DNA of 64,000 nt from Sphaerulina vaccinii (taxonomy: Eukaryota; Ascomycota; Dothideomycetes; Mycosphaerellales; Mycosphaerellaceae): the NCBI GenBank assembly GCA_022570795.1, contig JAKUDP010000011.1, positions 930,001-994,000 on the forward strand, given 5' to 3'. The notes under the pieces are model-generated. The model made no database searches and was not told the DNA's origin. It saw nothing but the letters and a program-made list of their open reading frames with translations. The first letter of the stretch is position 1. Every line of letters begins with the position of its first letter. A program made the translations under genes and the position numbers. Of this stretch, positions 52,523 to 63,822 are shown piece by piece.

Positions 52523-54817
52523 ATGCTTCTCATAGGCTTGACATTTGCGGTAGCCTGTCTAGCTCATGACTTGGCTGGCACCTCACCACAAGCACTATTT
52601 GGCCTGGAAGGCCCGCCAGGACAATATGCAGGCGCGAGCGACGCAATACTACCAAAGGGGAAAAAGGGTGTTATGGCTCTGACCCGCTTCGCTCCAGGCA
52701 CATCGACGCTCTATATCGCCAACAATGATGGGACCAACCTTAGGAAGCTCTTGGGGAACGATTCCCTCGAGTATGCCTATCACGCTTCGTGGTCATCAGA
52801 CGGGCAATATATTGTATTCACATCCGAGAGGAATGGCGGGGGCCAAGCAGATCTCTATCGAGTGAAGGCAGACGGCACGGATCGGGAAGAGTTAGTGGCG
52901 ACACCTTGGATTGATGATCAAGGTGTACTTTCGCCAGACAACACGAAGCTTGCGTATGTGAGCTCAGCCAACAGTTGGAAGGCAAACATTTGGGTGAAAG
53001 ATCTGCAAACGGTACATGTCACCGAATAGCTCGACTCTATCCCTGCTAACGTTCTGCTCTTCTCGATGAGTAGGGCTCGAGTTGGAATTTGACCGACAAC
53101 GCCGCCGTTCGAGGAGAGTCGTGGAGTCCAGACGGGTACTTCAAGCCTGCATGGTCGCCCGATGGTCAGTGGATTGCCTTCACATCGGACAGGAATACAG
53201 CATGGACTGGGCATGGTGATGGTACGGGATGGGAGCAGTAAGTGCAGTAAGCGAAAGAAATCCGCTGTTGACAACAGTCTCACTGAGCTCACATCCACCG
53301 GAATGCCGAGGTCAAAGACAGCCACTGCAAACTAGATACGTGAACCAGAGATATGTGCTGACCTTGCTCCCTACTACTTTCAGCACTCAAGAGCTGTCCA
53401 TATACGCCATCCGAGCAGATGGCACAGACTTCAGGTTAGTCGCCAGTAAAGAGGGCTATTGCCTGGGTTCGCCGCAATGGTCACCTGATGGATCACGACT
53501 TGTCTACTACGAACTGGAACGGACTCAAACGTAAGGACCTCGTCTGGCGCAATCAACGAAAGACAGCTGAACGTGCTAGATACAACGTAAGGAGCCCGAC
53601 ACTGCACAACGATGCTGCCAATCAGATTTGGTCCGTGGATTTCCTGACTGGAGAAACGAAGCAAGAGACCAATAGCATTTTTCTCAAGATCTCGCCTCAG
53701 TATGTCGAAGGAAATGGTATTGGCTACCTTGTCAAAGGCGATCGGAACACATCTGGTCTCTACTACACCTCCAACGACATACAACGCGTCGAAATCGATA
53801 CATCTACCCAGACCAATCCCTCCTGGTCTCCAGATGGCAAACAAGTCGTCTTCGAAGCCTTATACATGGGAGATAGAGACACAGGTCCATTAGCACACGG
53901 AGCTCAAGTTTACAGTTGGGAAGAAGACTGGGAATACCGCATCAGCCCATCGCAAGGCCAATCACTCTCCAAGACCGGCAAGGTCGTCATGATTGATGGG
54001 CGAAGATCCTCTCTAGCCATCTCCGACGCGAATGGCTCGAACAACTTCACCATCCCCATCATCGAAATCGTACGAAACATGACCAGTGCTGAAGATATTG
54101 GAGGTAATCCAATGTCAGTCTTCTTTCCCACCTGGTCCCCATCCGAAGAGCACGTCGTCGTAGGCATCGGAGGCTATTTCGAGGCTCGTCGCGACTATGG
54201 CGCAGCAATCTTTCGCGTTCGTCTCAACGATTCTTATGTCCAAAACTTCACCAACATCCATCAAGCCAATTGCGGAATGGCCAGCTATAATCCCGATCCT
54301 TCTCAAGATCAGATCGTATATCGTGTCTGGGGTCCTCCATCCAATGGACAGTACGGTCTCCGGATCCTCGACATTGCAAAGAATGAAACCACAATCTTGA
54401 CGGACAATACTCTGAATGATAATTTACCACAGTGGAGTCCCGATGGAAGTAAGATTGTATTTACTCGAAGGATGAATACCACCAATTTCGATATATGTAC
54501 GATTCGGCCTGACGGAACCGATTTACAGGTCTTGACAACGAGTGGTGCCAATGATGGCCATGCAAGGTATAATATTACCCTTTCCCATTGCTCATGGTAC
54601 TGCTGACAGTATGTATAGTTGGACACCAGACGGGCGCATCTTATGGTCGAGCGGCTCATCAGGCTGGAAGAGTGAAGCGGCGAGTTATGATGTCGCGGAG
54701 CAGCCTTATGGCTCCATATGGATCATGGATGCAGATGGAGGGAATAAACAGCAACTCACGGACACGCTGTGGGAGGATGGGCTGGGTTTGTATATACCCA
54801 GAGAGTTCCTCTCGTAG
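52523..54817 (+). CDS. Secreted TolB/PD40-like beta-propeller protein
   Basis: Five exons (52523-53011, 53074-53237, 53384-53530, 53580-54566, 54619-54817) with introns of 62, 146, 49 and 52 nt give 661 residues. All joins close the frame. The ATG at 52523 begins a signal peptide (MLLIGLTFAVACLAHDLAG). The mature part is a series of WD40-like PD40 blades with the SPDG core: YHASWSSDGQYIVFTSERNG, FKPAWSPDGQWIAFTSDRN, SPQWSPDGSRLVYYE, NPSWSPDGKQVVFE, LPQWSPDGSKIVFTRR, and SWTPDGRILWSSG made by the last splice. Several blades end in ADGTD- or RPDGTD-type turns. N-glycosylation sites are present (NMT, NFT). Such proteins are known in fungi as TolB-like and lack proven activity. A role at the cell surface or outside is likely. 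It converges with the F-box-like gene, 20 bp away. Confidence 0.87.
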
Positions 54818-54837
54818 ATATGGCAGCTCGGGTACTG

Positions 54838-55714
54838 CTAAGAAGGCGTGCCTCCCTGTACAGTGCTATCGCCACCAACTTCAAGCGCCTGTCTCTGTCT
54901 TGAAAAGATCAACGGGCTTTGCACGGAGATCTGCAGATTAGAGCAATCATGAGGACAGATATCACGCATCGCTTTGCGCAGATCCTTGACTCGCACTCCT
55001 TCGAGGTCTCTGAGACGCGCTGTGTAATGCCCCTTGGCATCGAGACTACGGTTGCCACGTGGCCGACGACCTGTGGGACAGAGCCAAAGCAGCAACCTTT
55101 TGCCAATGCACCCACACCCGTCACCGATCCACCAATACATTGCAAAGACCTGTATCGGGGGCTGAGAAAGGAACATCTCATCACAGCTCAGCTTGTTGTC
55201 GTTGCGTATAAGGACTTTGGCCATATCGTCACTTAGCACACAACGCTCTGGCCCAGAAGTCAGTATGGCCCGCGGCTACAGGAATGATATACTCCGACTC
55301 ACCTGCAAACCGATCGGGTAATCCTAGAGAGAGAACAGCAGTATTGAGGATTGCAGGCTCGCGTTCCTCTCGAGGTCGCTGTGTACGTACTGTTGGAGGC
55401 GGCATTGGCAGTAGCTGCTCTAGGCGAGCACGTAATGCCGACTTGGGTACGGCAGCATCCTTAGCTGCGGCCTCTCTGGCATCCGAAGCTTCTTGTTCGA
55501 TCACTTCTCTCACTCTCTTCAGCTCAGACGGTGTTCTTGTAGTCCACGGTATGAGTAGTCTTTGAGAAGTCACCTGCCAACTGCTTGGCACGCGGAGCAG
55601 CTTGAAACGTTCTTCCAGCGGCACGAAAGACAGGATGATCTCGAGTATCTCGTTCAGAGCGAATACTCTGGACATGGGAGACTGTTGAGGCCGTACACTG
55701 GTGTCGGACGCCAT
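54838..55714 (-). CDS. F-box-like protein (ELLEHIL-type family), minus-strand member
   Basis: Exons 55714-55303 and 55247-54838 are joined by a 55-nt phase-1 intron (GTGAGT, branch TACTGAC, acceptor GGGCCAG), giving 273 residues. The N-terminal F-box-like helix set reads SRVFALNEILEIILSFVPLE then ERFKLLRVPSSWQ, close to the plus-strand relatives at 60838, 61758, 62751 and 63823. After the splice, DEMFLSQPPIQVF is a recurrent motif in this fungal family. F-box proteins give substrate choice to SCF ubiquitin ligases; Skp1 binding is inferred. The last about 80 residues are less typical, so a further intron cannot be excluded. Confidence 0.72.
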
Positions 55715-56096
55715 GGTGAGAGCTGATACCTGCTAGTGCTGAGTGACAGTCCTTATGGTATGTGAAAGCGTGTCAGATCAATGCTGAAAATCTGATTGCA
55801 CGAACTTCCTGCTCGTCTTCCTGAACATCGGGATGATCGATGTACAGGGACCTCGCCTCAAGTACGTCTCAGCCAGGTCGCTTTCCTCGAAGCAGAGATG
55901 AGAACATGCTTCGAATCGCAAAGAAGAAGAGGCACGAAGTCGAAGTGGACGGCCCGCGCCACCAGCCACAAGACCCTGGCTCGCCACATTCGCCACAGTG
56001 GGGATAATCCAGGGACACTCGCGTTCGAGATTCTGGAGCTCGTTCTTCGAATCTGTGCTGCGTGTTTTCACGACCATTGACATCTTCACCACCAAG
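55715..56096. other. Divergent intergenic region
   Basis: It lies between the F-box-like gene and the desaturase. Overlapping ORFs on both strands lack family pattern. Confidence 0.35.
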
Positions 56097-57325
56097 ATGT
56101 CGTCCTCAGTCACTACCGCCACCATTTCGAAGCCACAGACCACCACCAGACAACGCATACAGGAGGTCGAGGAAGAGCAGGTCTCCGCCTCACCAGCCAA
56201 GAACGCACAGGATGAATTCTTTTGGACGTACACAGAAGAGCCGCACAGGACAAGGAGACAGGCCATAATCAAGGCACATCCAGAGGTGCGTAGTGTATCA
56301 CATAATCATGGCGAGTTCGGCAATTGTGCTGACTAGGGAACAACCAGGTGCTTAAGCTCTGCGGACCAGAACCATGGACAATTCCACTGGTTCTCGCAGT
56401 TGTCAGTCTGCAGGTCGGGTGCGCATATGCTCTCAGGAACACGCCAGTACTGTCCTGGACATTCATTCTCACGGCATATGTGATTGGAGCGACGGCAAAC
56501 CAAAACCTCTTCCTGGCCATTCATGAGATCTCGCATAACCTGGCTTTCAAGTCACCATTGGCCAACAGACTGTTCGCCGTCGTTGCAAACCTGCCCATTG
56601 GCATACCGTATTCCGCACCTTTCAGGCCTTACCACCTGACCCATCACAAGTCACTGGGTGTCGATGGACTGGACACGGACCTGCCTACAGCACTGGAAGC
56701 CTGGTTCCTGGATTCTGTCGCTGGAAAGGCATTCTTTGCGACCTTCCAGATCCTGTTCTACGCCCTTCGACCCATGATGGTGTACAATCTGCCATTGACG
56801 AAGATCCACGCCTTCAACGTTGCTGTACAGCTAGCATTTGACTATGTGATTGTGCAGAACTTTGGTGGACGAGCACTGGCATACTTCATCATGAGCTCCT
56901 TCCTGGCTGGCTCGTTACATCCGTGCGCAGGCCACTTCATCGCAGAGCACTATGTCTTCTCTCAGCATCAAAGATCAGCAGAGGCCAGTAAATCAGAAGC
57001 GGCCAAACTCGCACCACCACCAGCTGAGACATACTCGTACTACGGTATCTTGAATCTTGTGACCTACAACGTTGGTCTGCACAATGAGCATCACGACTTT
57101 CCTGCTATACCATGGACCAGACTCTGGAGACTGAATGAGATTGCCAACGAGTTCTACTCAGATTTGCCTTGTCATTACAGCTGGTCAGGCGTCATCTGGC
57201 AGTTCATCATGGATAAGGAAGTTGGACTGTGGTGCAGAGTCAAGCGACAGGAAGGTGGTCGCAAAGTTGGCGGCACAGAAGCTGCTAATGGAGGCCATAA
57301 ATTCCCAGTAGAGATTACACGATAG
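56097..57325 (+). CDS. Sphingolipid (dihydroceramide) delta-4 desaturase
   Basis: Exons 56097-56285 and 56348-57325 are joined by a 62-nt phase-0 intron (GTGCGT...CAACCAG), giving 388 residues. The DES1-specific N-terminal motif EFFWTYTEEPHRTRRQAIIK is followed by HPEVLKLCGPEPW, which pins the family. The three histidine boxes for the di-iron site are HEISHN, HLTHH and NEHHDFP. Several membrane helices lie between (for example VLAVVSLQVGCAYAL). The enzyme puts the 4,5-trans double bond into dihydroceramide at the ER, a step leading to fungal glucosylceramides. NLFLAIHEISHNLAF and FRPYHLTHHK are near-invariant in DES1. The length is normal. Confidence 0.95.
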
Positions 57326-57617
57326 ACGAAGACATGACTTTGCCGCGATAGAGGCTTGAACGAGACTCGCACTCAGCTCATCGCAGCAGAAGACGGCTCT
57401 CGCCAAGCGTCCACAAGACTGATAAAGCTTACAGAGATCCACGTTATGAATGGACACCTGTTCTACCAAGGACCAAAGACGAGTAGAGTCCTGGGTGTGC
57501 AAAAGCCTAAGCTCCATGAGCTAGCACACGTATCGAGATTTAACTCGCTCTTCAGCAATACAATGTATCGAACACCGAGGCCGAACGCAGCATCACCCGA
57601 GTAATTTAGCACGCGCA

Positions 57618-58283
57618 ATGCTATCATCGCCGGAAGAGTCAACATTAGCACATACCACAATGTCCCGCAAAGCTGTGCCTACTACCAGTACCGCTGCGGA
57701 GCCGGGCATCGAACGAGGCGAAGTTCAGCCGTCTGCCTTCCTGGAGCTACCTGGGGAGTTGAGAAACCTGATCTACCGCATGGTATTGCTCACTGAGGAC
57801 AAACGAACCGCAATAGTTGTGAGAGAAGCTGGATACTGGCGTCCAGCACTACTGCAGACATGCAAACTGATCCATTCAGAAGGACTCAAGATCTTCTACT
57901 ACGAGAACGACTTCCTGGTGGCCCACGACAGCTCTGTTCTGGTCAAGTTCATCACACAGATGCGAGGACTAGGCTTGGAAACAGACTATAAGGGAACTGG
58001 ATGTCAACGAGTCACATGTGCGTATCGATGGCGCGACATGTACAGTTGGTCCACGTTTGTGAACTTTCTGTACCACACCCATCAGGGACGGATTCCTGCC
58101 AGACGCGACAACGCGGTCGATAGGTGGGCCCTGGGCGTACGTAGCACGGAAGACTTGATAAAGACCAGCATGCACGATACTGTCTGTCGTCTCGCCGCAG
58201 ATCCGTGGCATGAATTAAAGGCATTTATGGAGAAGCAGCGAGTGCTATTGGGCTCATGCGATGAGAGGTGGATGTTAGACTGA
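57618..58283 (+). CDS. 2EXR/F-box-like protein (LPGELRNLIYR family), copy 1
   Basis: Single exon, 221 residues. The family core reads FLELPGELRNLIYRMVLL near residue 41, then PALLQTCKLIHSEGLKIFYY and ENDFLV. This F-box-like/2EXR unit is common in expanded fungal families with unknown targets. The C-terminus reads HDTVCRLAADPWHELKAF and ends SCDERWMLD, matching the next gene's ending (MLDEKWMQD). An upstream stretch rich in Thr/Ala is probably disordered. It lacks the intron found in copy 2 at the VCK site. Confidence 0.78.
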   Translation: MLSSPEESTLAHTTMSRKAVPTTSTAAEPGIERGEVQPSAFLELPGELRNLIYRMVLLTEDKRTAIVVREAGYWRPALLQTCKLIHSEGLKIFYYENDFLVAHDSSVLVKFITQMRGLGLETDYKGTGCQRVTCAYRWRDMYSWSTFVNFLYHTHQGRIPARRDNAVDRWALGVRSTEDLIKTSMHDTVCRLAADPWHELKAFMEKQRVLLGSCDERWMLD

Positions 58284-58725
58284 TTAGCAAGAACGATCTC
58301 TGCCGATATACACGCGGCTGCTGGGATAGCGCCATCAAAACAGCTTGCTCGCTGCCTTGGAGGAGAAGGAGACGGGTTGCGAGCGTTGTGACCACTGATT
58401 GGCATGACTCCCATTTGCGGGTATCCAGACTTAACAGGTTCTTATTGATGCCACCTAGAAAAAGCCGTTATGCCACTGTGAACTTGATCACATCACCAAA
58501 CGATTGCCCAGAATATGGAAAGTGACCGAGCTGACAAGACTGAAGAGGGAATCATGCGACAAATTGGACACCCACCCTACCATACTACCGGAGGTCAACG
58601 AAAACCACATATCAAACCGGACACCTGGAACTTGTGACTCTTCTGCAAACTCTGAGTCAAGCCAATTTGCTACATATAGAAGCAGCTAGACTTCAAGATC
58701 AGCATCTCGATCCCAAGTACACATC
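58284..58725. other. Intergenic gap in the F-box-like cluster
   Basis: No gene or repeat was recognised. Confidence 0.3.
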
Positions 58726-59480
58726 ATGGCTGAGATTTCCGAACCACCACCAGGTGCTGCAGCCACCACCTCTCCGTCGGCGGAACGACAGCATATGAGC
58801 CCGACATCAGCACTCTTCCTGCTGCCTCCCGAGCTGAGGAACATGATCTATCAATTTGCAGCTGTTCAAGCGACCAGAATGCAAGTGCATGAGCATGGAT
58901 ACGAGCGGTCTGGACTGCTACGGGTGTAAGTTTTTGCCATTCCTGTTATTCTCGCTTGTGGAGATACTCTTCGCACGGTATGTTGGAGTGAACGCCGCTG
59001 ACCGCAGTGCTGTCTAGCTGCAAGCAGATTCGCACCGAGACCATGAACATCTTCTACGAGAACAAGTTTCTGGTGAACCTGCCCGAATACAACCCCTCCG
59101 CGCTCCACAGGTTCCAGTGTTCACTTCAAGCGATGAATTACCTTCCCATACCGAAGACATGGACCAAGGAGGAACAGATCGAGCGGGAGAAGCGCCAGCG
59201 CGGCTGCGTGCAATCCGCCATACATTACTATGGGCCAAATTGGCAAAACCTTCTTGAGTGGATGCGGCTCACCCACGCCAAAGAGATACAACAATCGAGC
59301 CTCACGCCCGCGGAATCTTACGCCAGACGGACCCAATACAAGCGAAGATCTACCGTTCTCATGAGTATGAATCACATCATTCGTCTGCTCGCCGACAGGC
59401 CTTGGTCTGAAGTCACACCATTGCTCAAACCACATAGATTCATCTTAGCAATGTTAGACGAGAAGTGGATGCAGGATTGA
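58726..59480 (+). CDS. 2EXR/F-box-like protein (LPPELRNMIYQ family), copy 2
   Basis: Exons 58726-58925 and 59018-59480 are joined by a 92-nt phase-2 intron (GTAAGT...TGTCTAG), giving 220 residues. The core FLLPPELRNMIYQFAAVQ is followed, after the splice, by LLRVCKQIRTETMNIFY, rebuilding the usual motif. The middle has YYGPNWQNLLEWMRLTHAKE, kept in the broken third copy as PHWANFLHWMYLSHSRQA. The C-terminus is HIIRLLADRPWSEV and LDEKWMQD. Its length equals copy 1. The first AG in the intron region would give a stop, so the TCTAG acceptor was used. Confidence 0.8.
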
Positions 59481-59976
59481 TGTTTGTTCTTTTACACACG
59501 CCAGATCTTGCACCGGGAGAATATGGTCATCGCCCGCTACATACAGGTTGGTCGAAAGTGCGTCAACCACAGCAATAGAATCTTCTCGAGCGTAATCCTG
59601 GAGCGCGCCTGGAGTAGGGAGGAACCTCGTTCGAGAACTATTCACAGCACCAAGATCGTGTGCAAGACAAGGGAACACTGAGCGAGCAGAGGTAGAGGCA
59701 GCATGCCGCTACACTGGTCAATATTTGGTAAGTACTAGGAGCAACAAGTGTGGGGGCATCAGTCTCTAAGCTTTATTGGTCCCAAAGTCCATAATCAAGC
59801 TTTTCGAAATTAGACCTCTTCTTAACCTCACCAAGATTGCTTGCGGATTACGCCCTACTCACCATCACAGACATGGCACAACGAAATAACGCTTGAAGGT
59901 CCTAGACCAGTCGCATAACATAAGATCAAGAGATAAAACTCACGATGAGCAACACACAAATCCAGGGTCACGTCTG
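59481..59976. other. Intergenic gap in the F-box-like cluster
   Basis: No gene or repeat was recognised. Confidence 0.3.
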
Positions 59977-60515
59977 ATGACAATTCCCGGCGAACTTCGA
60001 AACCGCATCTACAGATATGCGCTCCTCCAACAGAAGAAATTGAAAGTCACCGCGACAGGCTACGAGCGTTCACCACTCTTCCTCGTCTGCAAAGCAGTAC
60101 GCGAGGAAGTATCGGAGATTTACTACTATGAGACAAGTTTTCAAGTGGTGATGCCAGGATACGATACCACAGCGCATTCTCCATAAATGTATCTATCGCC
60201 TAACATGTGCTACAGAACAATCTTACCTGCTACTTTAAACCACAAGGCTCACCACATTGGGCGAATTTCTTGCACTGGATGTATCTGTCGCATAGTCGCC
60301 AAGCGATACTGCCGAGACAGACTGCACGGAGCCGACGCATCGAGGGAGAGAATCGTGCAGAGCGTCTCACGCTTGCGGGGATCATATCGGTGATACGGCG
60401 CTCTAGGCAGCGAGACTGGAAGAATGTTGAGATGATTGTAAGCGAATTCAGGCCAGCATTGGAGGCCATTGACGAGAGGTGGCAGGATGAGCCGTTGTTG
60501 GAGAAAGCGGAATGA
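59977..60515 (+). pseudogene. 2EXR/F-box-like protein, copy 3, broken
   Basis: From the ATG at 59977 the core TIPGELRNRIYRYALLQQ and SPLFLVCKAVREEVSEIYYY is intact and intronless. The frame then stops at TAA near 60184. Family sequence resumes in another frame (CYFKPQGSPHWANFLHW, then WKNVEMIVSEFRPALEAIDE, ending at 60515). That second frame also has a TAA at 60201. No credible splice pair joins them. A small indel plus a stop fits a recent pseudogene; a missed intron is the alternative. Confidence 0.65.
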
Positions 60516-60837
60516 GAGTTGAGCGCTGTGAAGCTATATCTCAGGATATAGCATGTTCATTCTCAGCAGTCGCGTATCGAGAGCGGACAAGTCTCTTGTG
60601 TCGAGGGATCGTACGGAGGTGGTGAGATGCTGGGACCTTATGGCGCATGTCTTGGCTCGTCAAGTGAAGCGACCATTAGTGACGCACTGGCGCTAGCGCG
60701 GCTTCGTATCTGAAATTCGTCTCTGTCTTCTGCCTTCTCTAATCTCTCCCTCCGTTCCGTCGCGCATCGAAATCATCAATCGGTAAGAACCCTCTCCGAC
60801 GTAGCCACGGCTGCACTGACGAAATATAGGAGACAGA
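60516..60837. other. Intergenic gap with likely 5'-UTR intron of the next gene
   Basis: A strong intron, 60783-60829 (GTAAGA, branch CACTGACG, acceptor ATATAG, 47 nt), ends 8 bases before the ATG at 60838 and is probably in the 5' UTR. Nothing else was recognised. Confidence 0.4.
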
Positions 60838-61374
60838 ATGGCGCTGTCTGCCGCCGACAGAGTTTTGGGAGTCGCAGAACTCCTCGAACACATCCTTCTC
60901 GGCCTACGAAAGCCATCCGGGTGTGCGCCCGTCATCCAGCTGTTTGCACTACGCCGCGTCAACAAGTTTTTCCTCGAAAACATCGACGGCTCTTCTGCAT
61001 TGCAGGAAAAGATGACACTGCCTGTCGGCTTACCGCGAGAAGATTCAACCGACCGCAAATCAAGATGGCGCTTCCCTCGGCATTACATCAAGCATTATGG
61101 TCCAAGACTGTCTGCCACCTACGCGGAATGGGTCGAAACGAATGAATCGGAGTGCTGGACGCGCACTACGAGCCGCTACGAGTCGTGGCAGCAGATCCTC
61201 GTCAACCCGCGATTTGCTAGTTGCGTGCTGTTCACGGACCGTGATCCTCGAAGAAAGGAAGTGGAGGATTACGAGGTTTTGCTGGCCTGGCCAGAGTTGC
61301 AGACAGGCCCAGCAACCACCTGGTTTGACGTCGCACAATGGGTGGAGGAGGTGAAATGCGGCCGCGCTGAGTAG
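60838..61374 (+). CDS. F-box-like protein (ELLEHIL-type family), member 1 of plus-strand series
   Basis: Single coding exon, 178 residues. It opens with the F-box-like helices: DRVLGVAELLEHILLGLRKP then QLFALRRVNKFFLENIDGS. The family pattern is V-F/L-x-x-x-E-L-L-E-x-I-L then a L-L/R-R-V turn. The C-terminal half holds WQQILVNPRFASCVLFTDRD and ends in TWFDVAQWVEEV, which aligns with TTWGDALKWRKSV of the next gene. SCF adaptor function is inferred from the F-box-like unit. Confidence 0.75.
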   Translation: MALSAADRVLGVAELLEHILLGLRKPSGCAPVIQLFALRRVNKFFLENIDGSSALQEKMTLPVGLPREDSTDRKSRWRFPRHYIKHYGPRLSATYAEWVETNESECWTRTTSRYESWQQILVNPRFASCVLFTDRDPRRKEVEDYEVLLAWPELQTGPATTWFDVAQWVEEVKCGRAE

Positions 61375-61757
61375 TACTGCGCAGCTCCAGACTTCGTCGA
61401 GAGAGCCAAGGAGGACTAGCATTGTCCGGAACACCAACTTCGGGTTATCTCTCGCGCAGGAATCGCAGACTACGCACACAAGATGACGGCTGGTCGACGT
61501 TCAGAATCGAAAGACGTCTTGGAGAACGTGAAAATGTATGGCTGGATTTTGGCTTGGAGTCTTCCGTTGTCGCGTCGGGAGGCAATGCAGAGCTGTCTGG
61601 TAGCCTAGTCGCGTCTGATATACATTGCCGTTGCGTAGCAGGAGGACTTCTCTACTGGCCGCTAAACCTAATTAGCCTTCGAGCTCTTTGCCTTTCTTCA
61701 CATCTTCTTCCCCTCCACCCTTCATGAAATCTATCGCCACCCAAACTTAATCAAAGG
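61375..61757. other. Intergenic gap in the F-box-like cluster
   Basis: It holds CT-rich promoter-like sequence near 61690-61725 just before the next gene. No gene was recognised. Confidence 0.3.
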
Positions 61758-62342
61758 ATGGATGCTTCCACAGAGGTCCAGCCACCACGGCAAGGAATCG
61801 ACAGTGCGTTCAGGATCTACTTCCTGTCCGCTGGTCAGAGCTAACACACAATTTCAGGTAGCGCAGAAGGGCAGCCTGCCGCAATGAGCGTCTTCAGCAT
61901 TCCAGAACTGCTCGAGCACATTCTCTTACAGCTTTTGCAAGGCCCAAGCCATGATCGAGCGACGAGTATGCAGCCAAATATGCACCTCTTCGGCCTCCTC
62001 CGCGTCTGTCGCACTTTCAGAGACGCCATAACCAGCTCTCCAACCCTTTGCGAAAGCATGGCCATTCCACCTCGACCATCACCACGGAACGATTGCACTT
62101 TGGGCGAGCTTGCGAACTGTTTCGGACCACGAATTGGCTCTGCATACCATCAAAATAGAGAGGTTCACTCATGGGCCAACATCAAGCTCAATCCAAGAAC
62201 AGGAGCTTGCGTCCGACTCATCGCATGCGGTGTCACTGGCTTCCAGTACTACGAGACCAATCAGGGGACGACTTGGGGAGACGCTTTGAAGTGGCGGAAG
62301 TCTGTTTGGAGTCTCTCTGTGTTCGATAAGTGGGGAATTTGA
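61758..62342 (+). CDS. F-box-like protein (ELLEHIL-type family), member 2
   Basis: Exons 61758-61803 and 61858-62342 are joined by a 54-nt phase-1 intron (GTGCGT...ATTTCAG), giving 176 residues. The short first exon encodes MDASTEVQPPRQGID. The alternative is translation from the ATG at 61884, as in the neighbours, with this intron in the 5' UTR. The core reads VFSIPELLEHILLQLLQG and HLFGLLRVCRTFRDAITSSP. The C-terminal part has NIKLNPRTGACVRLIACG and TTWGDALKWRKSVWSL, the family's end motif. Confidence 0.75.
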
Positions 62343-62750
62343 ACGCCATGATCGCAACCATTGTCGCGGCTGAGACACAAGATGTGGAGATTCGGTTTGC
62401 AGCAACGAAGAGCTGTGTATGTGCACAGGAAGGGACGCAAGGCAGATAAGCGGCACCTGTGCGACGTGATGGAATGCGGAATCTGTGCTGGCCATAATCA
62501 ATGTCAGCGCGACCATTGTAACAAATTTGATTGACCGCTAATGCGGTGACTGCAAGAGATCAGACAACTCACATTCATGGTTATGCCAAGAAACTCTCCC
62601 TTTTCTCTTCCCACGACTTCGAATAATTCGGACCTACGGCATCGTCCTTATACAACCCAAACTTCCCTGGCGACCAGATTGGCCACAGTCAATCATCAAC
62701 ACTTCAGAAGTCAGCAAAACGCAATCACTAACGAGTCTCAGACTACAGCA
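62343..62750. other. Intergenic gap in the F-box-like cluster
   Basis: No gene was recognised. The frame of the next gene is open upstream but lacks family pattern. Confidence 0.3.
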
Positions 62751-63403
62751 ATGGCACCAGATGCTGCTGGTGAGATTGCAGTAACCGAGCAGATGTCAGC
62801 CGTCCAGCGAGTCTTTGGCATCGTAGAACTCGTCGAGAACATTCTGTGCTTTGTACCAAGAGGGAACAGCTGGAACAGCAAAAGGAAGACCGAATTGAGC
62901 CATGACACCAAGAGAACGAACATACCATGCCAGCGGTCGACCTCTCTGGCCTTCTGCGCGTCAGTCGTAGCTTCAACACGATAATCAACGAATCACCACG
63001 ACTTCGAGAGAGCGTGACGGTTCCGGTATCGCAACCTGAAGCAAAGACGAGATGTCCCGTTTGCCTGCCAGAGATCGCAGGGTATGCGCTCGCCTTCGGT
63101 GTCAAGTTCGATGCGGCCTATCGGCGCTACGTTAAGTTGTCGAAGTGGTCACATCCACCACGGGTAAAGCCATCATGGCTGACGATTAGGATGAACTCGA
63201 AAGACGGTTCTTATGTACGATTCGAGGATCGTCGATGTCTGAACTCATTGCGGCATGATCGAGGTCAAGAAGAGGTTGGCACCGAGCGCGAGACAAGCTG
63301 GGATGATTTCCTCAGTCCAGGTGTGACTATCACAGGTGGGATCTGGACTTTCACTGCATGGAGTGTACCTGTGAGGCTGATCCTTTGCCGGTCCGAATCA
63401 TGA
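62751..63403 (+). CDS. F-box-like protein (ELLEHIL-type family), member 3, join uncertain
   Basis: From the ATG at 62751 the core reads QRVFGIVELVENILCFVPR, then the family signal moves to another frame beginning about 62910 (PAVDLSGLLRVSRSFNTIIN). One possible intron is 62853-62914 (GTACCA...CAAGAG, phase 0) with a poor acceptor. A frameshift is the other reading, as the frame between has a TGA at 62903. The rest is intact: WLTIRMNSKDGSYVRFED, then ETSWDDFLSPGVTITGGIWT, matching the end motif of the other members. It is either a normal gene with a weak intron or a young pseudogene. Confidence 0.6.
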
Positions 63404-63822
63404 GGTTTATCAGACATCCGCCGAAAGTGATGGGCAACCAGACGACGGTAGACTGCGTTGAGCCCCCACAGAAATCTCCAGTAACAGCCAGCGACTGTGG
63501 AATAGTATCTCCTGACACACAGTCGAAAAGTCGGAAGACAGGCTGTCAGGAAGCATTCCCGATGTTTGATCCGATGCAGTGAGTGTGCGACCAGAATCTG
63601 AATCTGCCAGGAGATGCGCAATAGATGTTAGCACTATGCATCGATCATGGCAGCGAACGCTGCAACTCACCTTTTCGTCCGAGCTTTAAACCGAGCTTTG
63701 ACAACTTCTCAACTCCCACCAAACTTCACCTTGCACAACGACGTCGCAAAACATCGAAAGTATGTCACACCCTCCATTCTCTTTGCATCGTAATGGTAAC
63801 CACTGACTCGCGACAGGCCACA
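63404..63822. other. Intergenic gap with likely 5'-UTR intron of the last gene
   Basis: A good intron, 63760-63816 (GTATGT, branch CCACTGACT, acceptor GCGACAG, 57 nt), ends 6 bases before the ATG at 63823. The layout is like that before 60838. Confidence 0.4.
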
